A stretch of 7,838 bases of DNA from Euryarchaeota archaeon UBA346 (GTDB lineage Archaea > Thermoplasmatota > E2 > DHVEG-1): the NCBI GenBank assembly GCA_002496355.1, contig DAJP01000113.1, forward strand, positions 4,104 through 11,941, written 5' to 3'. This document shows, in pieces, positions 1-5,998 of this stretch. The notes below the pieces were generated by a model. That model ran no database searches, was not told where the DNA came from, and worked only from the letters and a program-made list of their open reading frames with translations. Position numbers and translations under genes: made by a program. Each line of letters opens with the position of its first letter. Positions within the stretch are counted from its first letter, which is position 1.

Positions 1-1988
1 CCGTCCAGTTTTATGTTCCGTCTGATGAACTCAACCGCGCGATAAGCCCCGGTGGAGACCGCTTGGGTTGAAGCCCCAGTGAACCAGTAGATCATCGCCC
101 CTCCCGCGATCAACCCTAGGAAAAACGGTGGATGCAGTAAGGAAAGGTTTCCAATCAATGCGGGATCCAGTTTATTGGTCAGAAGAATGATGATGGAGAA
201 AATCATGGTTGTCGCCCCCGCAACAGCGGTTCCAATCAGGACAGGTTTTGCCGAGGCTTTAAAGGTGTTACCCGCGCCATCACCTTCCTCTAACAGTTGT
301 TTTGCATGCTCGAAATCAGGTTCAAAACCGAACTCTTTGTTAATTTCTTCTTTCACGTTTGGAACTTGTTCGATTAATGAAAGCTCATAGACCGACTGGG
401 CGTTATCAGCGACCGGGCCATACGAATCAACCGCGATAGTCACCGGCCCCATCCCAAGGAAACCGAAGGCGACTAACCCAAAGGCAAACACGGCTGGGCC
501 AACGATTATCGCCTGAGGTATCATGAGACTCCCAATACCAAGGGTGCTGACGATATAGGCGATTCCCATGAGTAACAGAATAGATAACCCTATCCAATAT
601 GCACTAAAATTCCCGGCGACAAACCCAGAGAGGATATTAAGAGAAGGACCTCCCTCACGAGAGGAAGTGACAACCTCTTTGACATGACCAGATTTTGTTG
701 AGGTGAACACCTTCACAAACTCAGGAATAACCGCTCCAGCCAATGTACCGCATGTGATAATAATAGAGAGTTTCCACCAAAGAGTCGTATCTCCTCCCAG
801 AGTGGGAATAAGGAAATATGATGCGATGAAAGTCAGAGCAATGGAGATAAATGAGGTGATCCAAACTAAAGACGTCAACGGTGCTTCAAAATTCATCTTT
901 GTGGCTTTTGCGTAGCGTACACGAGCGATGAGATCATTAATCAGATATGAAAGACTGCTCGAAACAATCATTAATATCCTCATGACGAAAATCCAGACAA
1001 GAAGGATGACCTGAATCAACGGATCATTGATTGCAAGCACAATGAACGATATAAGAGCAACTCCTGTCACTCCATATGTTTCAAAACCATCAGCAGTCGG
1101 TCCGACCGAGTCACCTGCGTTATCCCCGGTGCAATCTGCGATAACACCAGGGTTTCTCGCGTCATCTTCTTTGATTTTAAAGACGATTTTCATGAGGTCT
1201 GAGCCGATATCAGCTATTTTTGTAAAGATACCCCCGGCAATCCGCAATGCTGCTGCCCCAAGAGATTCTCCGATAGCAAAACCGATAAAACAAGGCCCTG
1301 CGTAGGAACCAGGGATGAATAAGAGAATCGCAAGCATCATGAACAGTTCGACACTGATAAGGAACATCCCGACACTTATCCCAGCCCGGAGAGGTATTTG
1401 ATTTACCGGGAGTGGTTTTCCTCGTAAGCTAGCAAAAGCAGACCGAGAATTTGCAAGGGTATTAATTCGAATACCGAACCAAGCGACCCCATAACTGCCT
1501 GCGATACCAATCAAACTGAATAAAAGGATAACAACGACTCGGAACGTCTCGAACTGAAGGAGCACCCCAAAATAGATGATGATAACAGCACCGATAAACG
1601 CCCAGAGAATAAGCAAGAACTTCCCTTGAGTGACCAGATAGGTTTTACACGTCTCATAGATCAACTCTGAGATATCCTTCATGGATTTATGCACAGGGAG
1701 TTGTTTCACACGTAAATAATTAAATAATCCAAACACAAGCCCAAGTAAACAAACGATAAGACCGATTCCTAGGATCAATCGAGCATTAATACCAAAAAAC
1801 TCAACAGTACTTAGGTCAGGGACGATCAGATTCGCTTCTCCGCCTGCCTCAGCTGCCATCGTTGACGGGGCTAGCAGGATGACAAGACCCGCGATGATCA
1901 TCAGAAAAGAAAAAAACCGAAGGATCCGCTGTCGTGATTTATTTCCAAAGTCTTTCTTATACTGTTCTATTTTGAATTGGTTTTCCAT
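1..1988 (-). CDS. hppA: Membrane-bound ion-translocating pyrophosphatase, divergent type; C-terminus beyond window
   Basis: This integral membrane pump hydrolyses pyrophosphate on the cytoplasmic side and moves H+ and/or Na+ across the membrane. The 662 codons present run without a stop to the left edge; the family is usually 650-900 residues, so the last membrane helices are missing. Family signatures are clear: GGIFTK 252-257, then an IGSDL variant of the usual VGADL, EDDARNP 274-280, GDNAGD 288-293, TADGFETY 298-305 with the semi-conserved Glu at E303, and YGPVADNAQ 523-531. Many long hydrophobic helices lie between, the first at about 24-45. The site that decides K+ dependence reads GNTFKA (573-578) with Lys577, as in K+-independent enzymes, but position 580 is Ala. 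An acidic insert (about 551-569) precedes it. The ATG at 1988 follows GGAGGAG by 11 bases; an upstream ATG is out of frame. H+ versus Na+ specificity cannot be decided from sequence. Confidence 0.95.
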   Translation of the reverse strand, partial: MENQFKIEQYKKDFGNKSRQRILRFFSFLMIIAGLVILLAPSTMAAEAGGEANLIVPDLSTVEFFGINARLILGIGLIVCLLGLVFGLFNYLRVKQLPVHKSMKDISELIYETCKTYLVTQGKFLLILWAFIGAVIIIYFGVLLQFETFRVVVILLFSLIGIAGSYGVAWFGIRINTLANSRSAFASLRGKPLPVNQIPLRAGISVGMFLISVELFMMLAILLFIPGSYAGPCFIGFAIGESLGAAALRIAGGIFTKIADIGSDLMKIVFKIKEDDARNPGVIADCTGDNAGDSVGPTADGFETYGVTGVALISFIVLAINDPLIQVILLVWIFVMRILMIVSSSLSYLINDLIARVRYAKATKMNFEAPLTSLVWITSFISIALTFIASYFLIPTLGGDTTLWWKLSIIITCGTLAGAVIPEFVKVFTSTKSGHVKEVVTSSREGGPSLNILSGFVAGNFSAYWIGLSILLLMGIAYIVSTLGIGSLMIPQAIIVGPAVFAFGLVAFGFLGMGPVTIAVDSYGPVADNAQSVYELSLIEQVPNVKEEINKEFGFEPDFEHAKQLLEEGDGAGNTFKASAKPVLIGTAVAGATTMIFSIIILLTNKLDPALIGNLSLLHPPFFLGLIAGGAMIYWFTGASTQAVSTGAYRAVEFIRRNIKLD

Positions 1989-1999
1989 AGATAAACACA

Positions 2000-2006
2000 C
2001 TCCTCC
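2000..2006 (-). promoter_or_regulatory. Shine-Dalgarno site of hppA
   Basis: The minus strand reads GGAGGAG, 11 bases before the ATG at 1988. The spacing is a little long, but no other in-frame start fits better. Confidence 0.6.
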
Positions 2007-2021
2007 ATTCTTAAGGTAGTA

Positions 2022-2050
2022 ACCGGAAACCGGTATTTTCTATTTTAAGA
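2022..2050 (-). promoter_or_regulatory. Probable hppA promoter with inverted repeat
   Basis: A TATA-like element, TCTTAAAATA on the minus strand, occupies 2041-2050. An archaeal start about 24 bases downstream would fall near 2020, giving a leader of about 30 bases. A perfect 5-base inverted repeat with a 3-base centre, ACCGG-AAA-CCGGT, sits at 2022-2034, between the TATA element and the expected transcription start. A repressor could act there. This is inferred from position and sequence only. Confidence 0.35.
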
Positions 2051-2060
2051 TGTCGTTTTT

Positions 2061-2070
2061 GCAAAAAATC
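2061..2070 (-). terminator. Candidate T-tract terminator of infB
   Basis: The minus strand carries a run of six T (complement of A 2063-2068) about 27 bases after the infB stop codon. Archaeal RNA polymerase can terminate at T-tracts without a hairpin, so this short run is a weak but correctly placed candidate. It implies that hppA has its own promoter. Confidence 0.3.
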
Positions 2071-2094
2071 TACTCAAGAGCAACAGAGAAAGGT

Positions 2095-3858
2095 CTACAT
2101 CCCCCAGAATTTATTTGTCTTGCGTTTAATATCCATAATCTTATTTAACACATCTTTCTCATCATCGTTCAAAACGTTCATCAGTGTCAGTTTACGGGCG
2201 TCACTCTCAGGGATATCCGTAAAAAAGATATCTCCTCCTTTGATTTGTCTACCAATCGTGACACCTTCGACAGAAATAGCCACCTCCGCACCTTGTAATG
2301 CTTCCGTGATAGGTTTGTTATCTAGCTGCATTCCTTTGATGATCCCAATGCTTTTTCCCTCTTGATCGACCAAGCGCATATCGACCTTAATACGTCCCCC
2401 AAGAACTCGTACCCCAAAAACCGCAGGATGACTGATACGGAAGACATACTCGGGGAGGAACTTAATCATCCCGGGATGGGTATAATCCTCCCGGCGTTTC
2501 TTCTCAAGCTCTTCTTTCTTTTTCGCTAACCACAGGTCATAGTTCTCGATGATTGTATAGATGACGTCCTCATTGAAGATCGTCACCTCTGATTTAATCA
2601 ATTCCTCCTTTGCTTCTGGTAGGATTTTCACGTTGAACGCAAAAATCACTCGTTCCGAAGGATTGTTTATCGCAGCTGTTTCCATGATGTCTCGCCGAGA
2701 AATATTACCGATCTCTACTTTCCTGATGTTGATCCCTTTTTCTCTTGATTCTTTTACTAAAGCTTCGAGGGAGCCGATAGTATCAGCCTTGATGTATAAT
2801 CCATCTTTGTCTAACTCGATATTCACCTGGGATTGACTTTTTATCTCTTCTATTAATTCAGCCTCATCCCCATGGACGACACGTAATGGTGCACCAGGGA
2901 CGACCAGGTCGAGGTTCGGAGCAGAAATTTTAATCCCACAGGCAGCATGGACTTCTTTCACACTATCAAAACGTTCCCGGGGGTCCCGGATTTCATCCAT
3001 TGGTTTCGGCTTCAGTAATGCTTTAATCTTGGTGACCAATGGCTCGTTGCGAGTGCCAAAGATAATCGTATCTTCTTTTTTCAGCACCCCACTATATATT
3101 ATGGCATCCACCGTGGTTCCCAGTCCTATATCTTCTTTTACTTCCAAAACAGTCCCTTTCCCAGCACCGCTCTCACTGGTCAGCTGATCCTCAAGGAACC
3201 GTTGCGCTAATCCGACAAGGACCATGAGTAACTCAGGGATCCCTTCACCGGTTTTAGCAGATAATGGGATTATTGGGATGCTTTTCCGGAAATCCTTTAT
3301 GTTGAAATATAAATCTGAATCGAATCCTTTATCATAGATCGTTCCGATTAACTCATAGAGTTTCGTGTCAAAGAGGGTTTTTGTCATGGGTCGTTGGTTA
3401 TCGAGCCGATTCCTTGCAACATCCTGGTTTTTTTGCCAGCCGTTGATCGCGTCAATCTTGTTTGCCGCTAAAATGAATGGTGTTTTATATTGACGAAGAA
3501 TCGTAATAGACTCATAGGTCTGAGGTCGAAACCCTTCATTGATATCCACGACAAGGATAGCAAGGTCTGCTAAGGAACCCCCACGGGTTCGTAGGGTGGT
3601 AAACGCATGATGACCAGGGGTATCGATGAATAAAAGACCTGGGACAGAGAATTTCTTCTCTCCGAGTAATGTGCCACACATCGCATAGATCGCATCGATT
3701 GGGACTTCTGTCGCACCAATGTGCTGGGTGATCGCTCCTGCTTCTCGGGCAGCGACCGTGGATCCTCTGATATAATCTAAGAGTGAGGTTTTTCCATGGT
3801 CGACATGACCAAGTACACTGACGATCGGCTGACGAACATGTTTATGAGACGCAGACAT
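2095..3858 (-). CDS. infB: Translation initiation factor aIF5B (archaeal IF-2)
   Basis: This GTPase promotes ribosomal subunit joining and initiator tRNA positioning during translation initiation. The 587-residue length is typical of archaeal aIF5B, which lacks the long N-terminal extension of eukaryotic eIF5B. The G domain has all guanine-nucleotide motifs: P-loop GHVDHGKT 17-24, DTPGHH 79-84, NKID 133-136 and SAK 200-202. A beta-barrel domain (about 230-330), the middle domain and the C-terminal barrel follow, with a charged helix (about 443-457) linking the last two, ending in FWGM. No intein is inserted, although some archaeal aIF5B genes carry one. The frame extends one codon upstream to TTG at 3861, but I prefer ATG at 3858, because the perfect AGGTGATCC site at 3862-3870 is better spaced for it. 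A 110-base gap separates it from hxlB upstream, so it may be transcribed separately. Confidence 0.97.
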   Translation of the reverse strand: MSASHKHVRQPIVSVLGHVDHGKTSLLDYIRGSTVAAREAGAITQHIGATEVPIDAIYAMCGTLLGEKKFSVPGLLFIDTPGHHAFTTLRTRGGSLADLAILVVDINEGFRPQTYESITILRQYKTPFILAANKIDAINGWQKNQDVARNRLDNQRPMTKTLFDTKLYELIGTIYDKGFDSDLYFNIKDFRKSIPIIPLSAKTGEGIPELLMVLVGLAQRFLEDQLTSESGAGKGTVLEVKEDIGLGTTVDAIIYSGVLKKEDTIIFGTRNEPLVTKIKALLKPKPMDEIRDPRERFDSVKEVHAACGIKISAPNLDLVVPGAPLRVVHGDEAELIEEIKSQSQVNIELDKDGLYIKADTIGSLEALVKESREKGINIRKVEIGNISRRDIMETAAINNPSERVIFAFNVKILPEAKEELIKSEVTIFNEDVIYTIIENYDLWLAKKKEELEKKRREDYTHPGMIKFLPEYVFRISHPAVFGVRVLGGRIKVDMRLVDQEGKSIGIIKGMQLDNKPITEALQGAEVAISVEGVTIGRQIKGGDIFFTDIPESDARKLTLMNVLNDDEKDVLNKIMDIKRKTNKFWGM

Positions 3859-3861
3859 CAA

Positions 3862-3870
3862 GGATCACCT
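3862..3870 (-). promoter_or_regulatory. Strong Shine-Dalgarno site of infB
   Basis: The minus strand reads AGGTGATCC, an essentially full complement of the archaeal 16S rRNA 3' end (GATCACCT). Its core lies about 7 bases before ATG 3858 but only 4 before the in-frame TTG 3861. This favours the ATG start. Confidence 0.7.
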
Positions 3871-3898
3871 GGTTTTGCAGAGCGGTAGGGAAAACATG

Positions 3899-3909
3899 CT
3901 TTAAAAACA
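3899..3909 (-). promoter_or_regulatory. Possible TATA element of infB
   Basis: The minus strand reads TGTTTTTAAAG here, about 45 bases before the infB ATG. That would give a leader of roughly 20 bases. A more distant T/A-rich block at 3922-3942 could serve instead with a longer leader. The sequence alone does not settle which is used. Confidence 0.3.
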
Positions 3910-3921
3910 TATGGGTTGGAA

Positions 3922-3942
3922 TAAAAAATAAATTGAATTTAT
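3922..3942 (-). terminator. Candidate hxlB terminator: AT dyad plus T-tract
   Basis: On the minus strand, about 27 bases after the hxlB stop, a perfect 15-base dyad (3928-3942, two 7-base arms around one base) is followed directly by six T. As RNA the dyad could fold only as a weak AU stem with a small loop. The U-tract alone is a typical archaeal termination signal. The block is also AT-rich enough to act as a promoter element or operator for infB. Confidence 0.35.
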
Positions 3943-3968
3943 CCCTAAAGAAACCGTGAGATTGTTTT

Positions 3969-4535
3969 TTACGGCAATTCAAGGGTCGCATGCCGAGAAC
4001 GCATGGATTCTTCTGTTTCTTTCTTATTCTTCATGAGTTCCGCGATAATCCCATCAAGTAGGATCCAGGAACTTGCCTCAAATAAAGTCCCCAGGGGGGC
4101 GAACTGTTTTCGTTCTTTTTCAGTACAATCGGCGGACAGGATGATGGCGATATCAGCAAATTTGGTGATCCTGGAGTTTTTCTTCCCAGTAACCACCATG
4201 AGTTTCGCACCAAGGGTCTTTGCTATCTCCGCAGTCATCACTGCAGGGATGGTCTCCCCAGAGCCAGAGACGATGCAGACCAGGTCCCCTTTTTTGACAG
4301 GAGCACCAATGGTCTCTCCGATGACGAATGTCTGAAAACCAAGGTGAACCAGTCGTATGGCGAATGCTTTGGAGACCAAACCAGATCTGCCTGCCCCATA
4401 GACAAAGATACGGTTTGCCTTGAAAAATGCATGAATGATCCGGTCAATTTCCTTTTTGCTGACCAATTGAAGGATGTCCCGGGTCTTCCGGTGGATGTAA
4501 TCAAGGGATTCACGGAAGGTGTCCTGGTTGTTCAT
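3969..4535 (-). CDS. hxlB: 6-phospho-3-hexuloisomerase (SIS domain)
   Basis: This cytoplasmic enzyme interconverts 3-hexulose 6-phosphate and fructose 6-phosphate. In archaea lacking the oxidative pentose phosphate pathway, it works with 3-hexulose-6-phosphate synthase in the reverse ribulose-monophosphate route to supply ribulose 5-phosphate. The 188-residue length and single SIS domain fit the family. Visible signatures are GAGRSG 47-52, RLVHLGF 61-67, GET 73-75, SGSGET 90-95 (phosphosugar-binding Ser cluster), APLGTLFE 146-153 with the candidate catalytic Glu153, and RH 181-182 near the C-terminus as in other PHI proteins. The ATG at 4535 overlaps the TGA of the upstream gene as ATGA, and GAGGT lies 9 bases before it inside that gene, so translation is probably coupled. 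The partner synthase is not in this window. A generic SIS isomerase is the alternative, but the motif spacing favours PHI. Confidence 0.9.
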   Translation of the reverse strand: MNNQDTFRESLDYIHRKTRDILQLVSKKEIDRIIHAFFKANRIFVYGAGRSGLVSKAFAIRLVHLGFQTFVIGETIGAPVKKGDLVCIVSGSGETIPAVMTAEIAKTLGAKLMVVTGKKNSRITKFADIAIILSADCTEKERKQFAPLGTLFEASSWILLDGIIAELMKNKKETEESMRSRHATLELP

Positions 4536-5410
4536 TTCTTGATGACCTCAGAGAGATCCTTGTAATACGCGGTTTCTTTCCCGGTTCGTTTCATGATTGC
4601 TTTTTCCACTTGGAGGCGGATGTAGACGGCATCATGTTCTAGTAATGGTGATTCTGAGATCAGCGTGACATTGAGGTTCCGATCCAAGATGACTTCGATG
4701 AGTGGGGCAAGCGGCATGTCTCCTTTTTTGATGGGCACATGGTACAGTTCATTACCATTCTCATAGAGGACTCCTGTGATATGCATGAGGTAGTGCCGTA
4801 ACCGTAATGGTCTGAGCTTTTCAAAGATCGCTTCATAATCCTCCCGTTCCTGGATGGATCCGTTGCCTCGGGCATGGATATGACCAAGGTCAAGGACGGG
4901 GATGACTTCTTTGACATGGGTGCAGACGTCGACGATTTCATCAAGGCTTCCGAAGACCTTTTGTTTGCCCATGGTTTCCATCGCAAGTTTAATCTTTAGT
5001 TTTTCTTTCTTGAACAAGCTGACGATTTTCTTTGAGTTCTTAATGATCAGTTTTGCGGTTTTCTTCGGGTTGTACTCCCCGTAAAAACCTGGATGAATAA
5101 TCAGGGTTTTTGATCCGATGTTGTTTGCCATCTGCGCTGATTTCATGATTTTTTCAAAACTCATAGTGATTTCTTCATGATCTCCCGCTAAGTTGAGGTA
5201 GTAGGGTGCATGTACGTGGATTTCTATGTCGTTTTTCGAAGCATAGTCTTTTATAAAAAGTGCTTCTTCATCAGATAAGACATACAATCCACGGACGAAC
5301 TGGATCTCAATAGCGTTTAAATCAAGACTTTTATGAGTGTAGACAATCCCATCTTTGTTTGTTCTTCCTTTACAGGATAATGGGATGCCGGCTTGCCCGA
5401 TTCGTATCAT
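4532..5410 (-). CDS. Endonuclease IV-like TIM-barrel metalloenzyme (AP_endonuc_2 superfamily)
   Basis: This 292-residue protein has the fold and most metal ligands of endonuclease IV (Nfo) and belongs to an archaeal branch of that family. Probable ligands, matched by motif to E. coli Nfo, are H67 in HAPYYLNL (Nfo H69), H106 in IIHPG (H109), E145 in AMET (E145), D174 and H177 in LDLGH (D179, H182), H210 in MHITG (H216), H224 in LYH (H231) and E253 in ISESP (E261). The residue at the Nfo Asp229 place is Leu222, so one zinc ligand appears lost. It could be an abasic-site endonuclease, but the same superfamily includes sugar and sugar-phosphate isomerases and epimerases. The 4-base overlap with 6-phospho-3-hexuloisomerase makes a sugar role possible. 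ATG 5410 follows GAGGAGG by 7 bases. The fold is well supported; the substrate is not. Confidence 0.88.
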   Translation of the reverse strand: MIRIGQAGIPLSCKGRTNKDGIVYTHKSLDLNAIEIQFVRGLYVLSDEEALFIKDYASKNDIEIHVHAPYYLNLAGDHEEITMSFEKIMKSAQMANNIGSKTLIIHPGFYGEYNPKKTAKLIIKNSKKIVSLFKKEKLKIKLAMETMGKQKVFGSLDEIVDVCTHVKEVIPVLDLGHIHARGNGSIQEREDYEAIFEKLRPLRLRHYLMHITGVLYENGNELYHVPIKKGDMPLAPLIEVILDRNLNVTLISESPLLEHDAVYIRLQVEKAIMKRTGKETAYYKDLSEVIKK

Positions 5411-5417
5411 ATCTCTT

Positions 5418-5424
5418 CCTCCTC
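5418..5424 (-). promoter_or_regulatory. Shine-Dalgarno site of the TIM-barrel gene
   Basis: The minus strand reads GAGGAGG, seven bases before ATG 5410, which is ideal spacing and confirms that start. Confidence 0.65.
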
Positions 5425-5452
5425 TGTTTATTCCCTAGATGAAGAATCCTGT

Positions 5453-5470
5453 TTTGTTTATAAAAAAATA
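5453..5470 (-). promoter_or_regulatory. T-tract after UPF0147 merging into a TATA-like element
   Basis: On the minus strand, seven T followed by ATAAAC lie within a few bases of the UPF0147 stop. The run could end the UPF0147 transcript. TTTATAAAC is also a reasonable archaeal TATA box about 45-50 bases before ATG 5410, with room for a leader of about 25 bases. Both uses may coexist in this 62-base gap. Confidence 0.4.
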
Positions 5471-5472
5471 TA

Positions 5473-5730
5473 TTATGCGAGTTCCTCCAAACGACTCATG
5501 ATATTCCAGATCAGGGTTCTTCCATGGAGTGGAATATTTGGATCGTTTGCAAGTTCATCAAGGATCGTGGTAGCTGATGCGACACGCAGGTCGATGGGGT
5601 CGCCTGGTTTTAACAGGATCTGTTTGACTTCTTCCGCCCCTCTTCGGATATTTCTTGGAATAGAGTTATCCTCACTAATCATATTTAAACCATCACAAAT
5701 CTGATCAATTTTTTTACCATCATCGGGCAT
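5473..5730 (-). CDS. UPF0147 family protein
   Basis: This small soluble archaeal protein of 85 residues matches the UPF0147 family, which is widely conserved in archaea but has no established function that I know of. The diagnostic pattern is present: an acidic, mainly helical N-terminus, SIPRNIRRGAEE at about 23-34, a short loop with KPGDP, then VASATTILDELANDPNIPLH (about 50-69) and RTLIWNIMSRLEEL near the end. No catalytic motif, membrane helix or signal peptide is visible; it is predicted to be all-helical. ATG 5730 is preceded by GGGGTGA with six bases spacing, and the length equals the family norm. It has its own spacer on both sides, so it is probably a single transcription unit, though read-through into the TIM-barrel gene is possible. 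Confidence 0.93.
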   Translation of the reverse strand: MPDDGKKIDQICDGLNMISEDNSIPRNIRRGAEEVKQILLKPGDPIDLRVASATTILDELANDPNIPLHGRTLIWNIMSRLEELA

Positions 5731-5736
5731 GCAATG

Positions 5737-5743
5737 TCACCCC
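5737..5743 (-). promoter_or_regulatory. Shine-Dalgarno site of the UPF0147 gene
   Basis: The minus strand reads GGGGTGA, six bases before ATG 5730, a good match to the archaeal consensus. It confirms the start. Confidence 0.6.
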
Positions 5744-5770
5744 TAAGCTTCACGGTAATCACAAGGTATG

Positions 5771-5780
5771 ATAAAAATAT
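5771..5780 (-). promoter_or_regulatory. Possible TATA element of the UPF0147 gene
   Basis: The minus strand reads ATATTTTTAT, centred about 46 bases before ATG 5730. A transcript would start near 5750 and carry a leader of about 20 bases with the Shine-Dalgarno site. A second TATA-like stretch (CTTATATC at 5846-5853) would give a longer leader. Confidence 0.35.
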
Positions 5781-5865
5781 TTGTGTGGTTCTGCAAGGAA
5801 GTGATAACTAATACCCATATCACAAGTATAAGATATGCACTAGGAGATATAAGCCCCCCGATGGT

Positions 5866-5901
5866 CTGAAAAATGCTCCTTTTTTCAGCTTTACAGAAAA
5901 A
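5866..5901 (-). terminator. Hairpin and T-tract, candidate end of the accessory transcript
   Basis: CTGAAAAA (5866-5873) and TTTTTCAG (5881-5888) form a perfect 8-base inverted repeat around a 7-base loop. In the direction of transcription it is preceded by a T5 run (5897-5901). It lies about 110 bases beyond the stop codon of the last accessory gene and before the UPF0147 promoter, so it could end or stabilise that transcript. The stem is AU-rich with three GC or CG-type positions near its base, so the call is tentative. Confidence 0.3.
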
Positions 5902-5951
5902 CAACATCTTCCATACAGAATATACATACATCTGGTTATTGTGTCTCAGCA

Positions 5952-5992
5952 TTCAGAAGATAGATTCAGACATCATTTCAGACAATTTCAGA
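5952..5992. repeat. Four TTCAGA hexamers in a short array
   Basis: TTCAGA occurs at 5952-5957, 5965-5970, 5977-5982 and 5987-5992 on the plus strand (TCTGAA on the minus strand), with starts 13, 12 and 10 bases apart. The array begins just past the stop codon of the accessory gene ending at 5999. It could be a protein-binding array, a degenerated tandem repeat or chance in AT-rich DNA. Confidence 0.4.
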
Positions 5993-5998
5993 TAGTTT

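Noticed and set aside
175..1305. Several plus-strand open frames opposite hppA
   Set aside because: They lie antisense to a clearly recognised pyrophosphatase with continuous family motifs, have no recognisable products and no convincing ribosome binding sites.
2095..3858. Possible intein in aIF5B
   Set aside because: The P-loop, DTPGHH and NKID motifs follow one another at normal spacing and total length is normal, so no intein is present.
4003..5084. Overlapping frames on both strands within hxlB and the TIM-barrel gene
   Set aside because: They are alternative frames of two genes whose motifs and start sites are well supported.
5743..5952. 69-codon minus-strand reading frame with a hydrophobic stretch, upstream of the UPF0147 gene
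   Set aside because: Its ATG has no Shine-Dalgarno site, it covers the hairpin and probable UPF0147 promoter, and AT-rich DNA readily yields hydrophobic frames by chance. A conserved homologue would change this.
5953..5980. ATGATGT and CTGA on the minus strand resembling box C/D guide RNA motifs
   Set aside because: The C-like and D-like boxes are almost adjacent, leaving no room for a guide of about 10-12 bases, and the CTGA copies belong to the TTCAGA repeat array.
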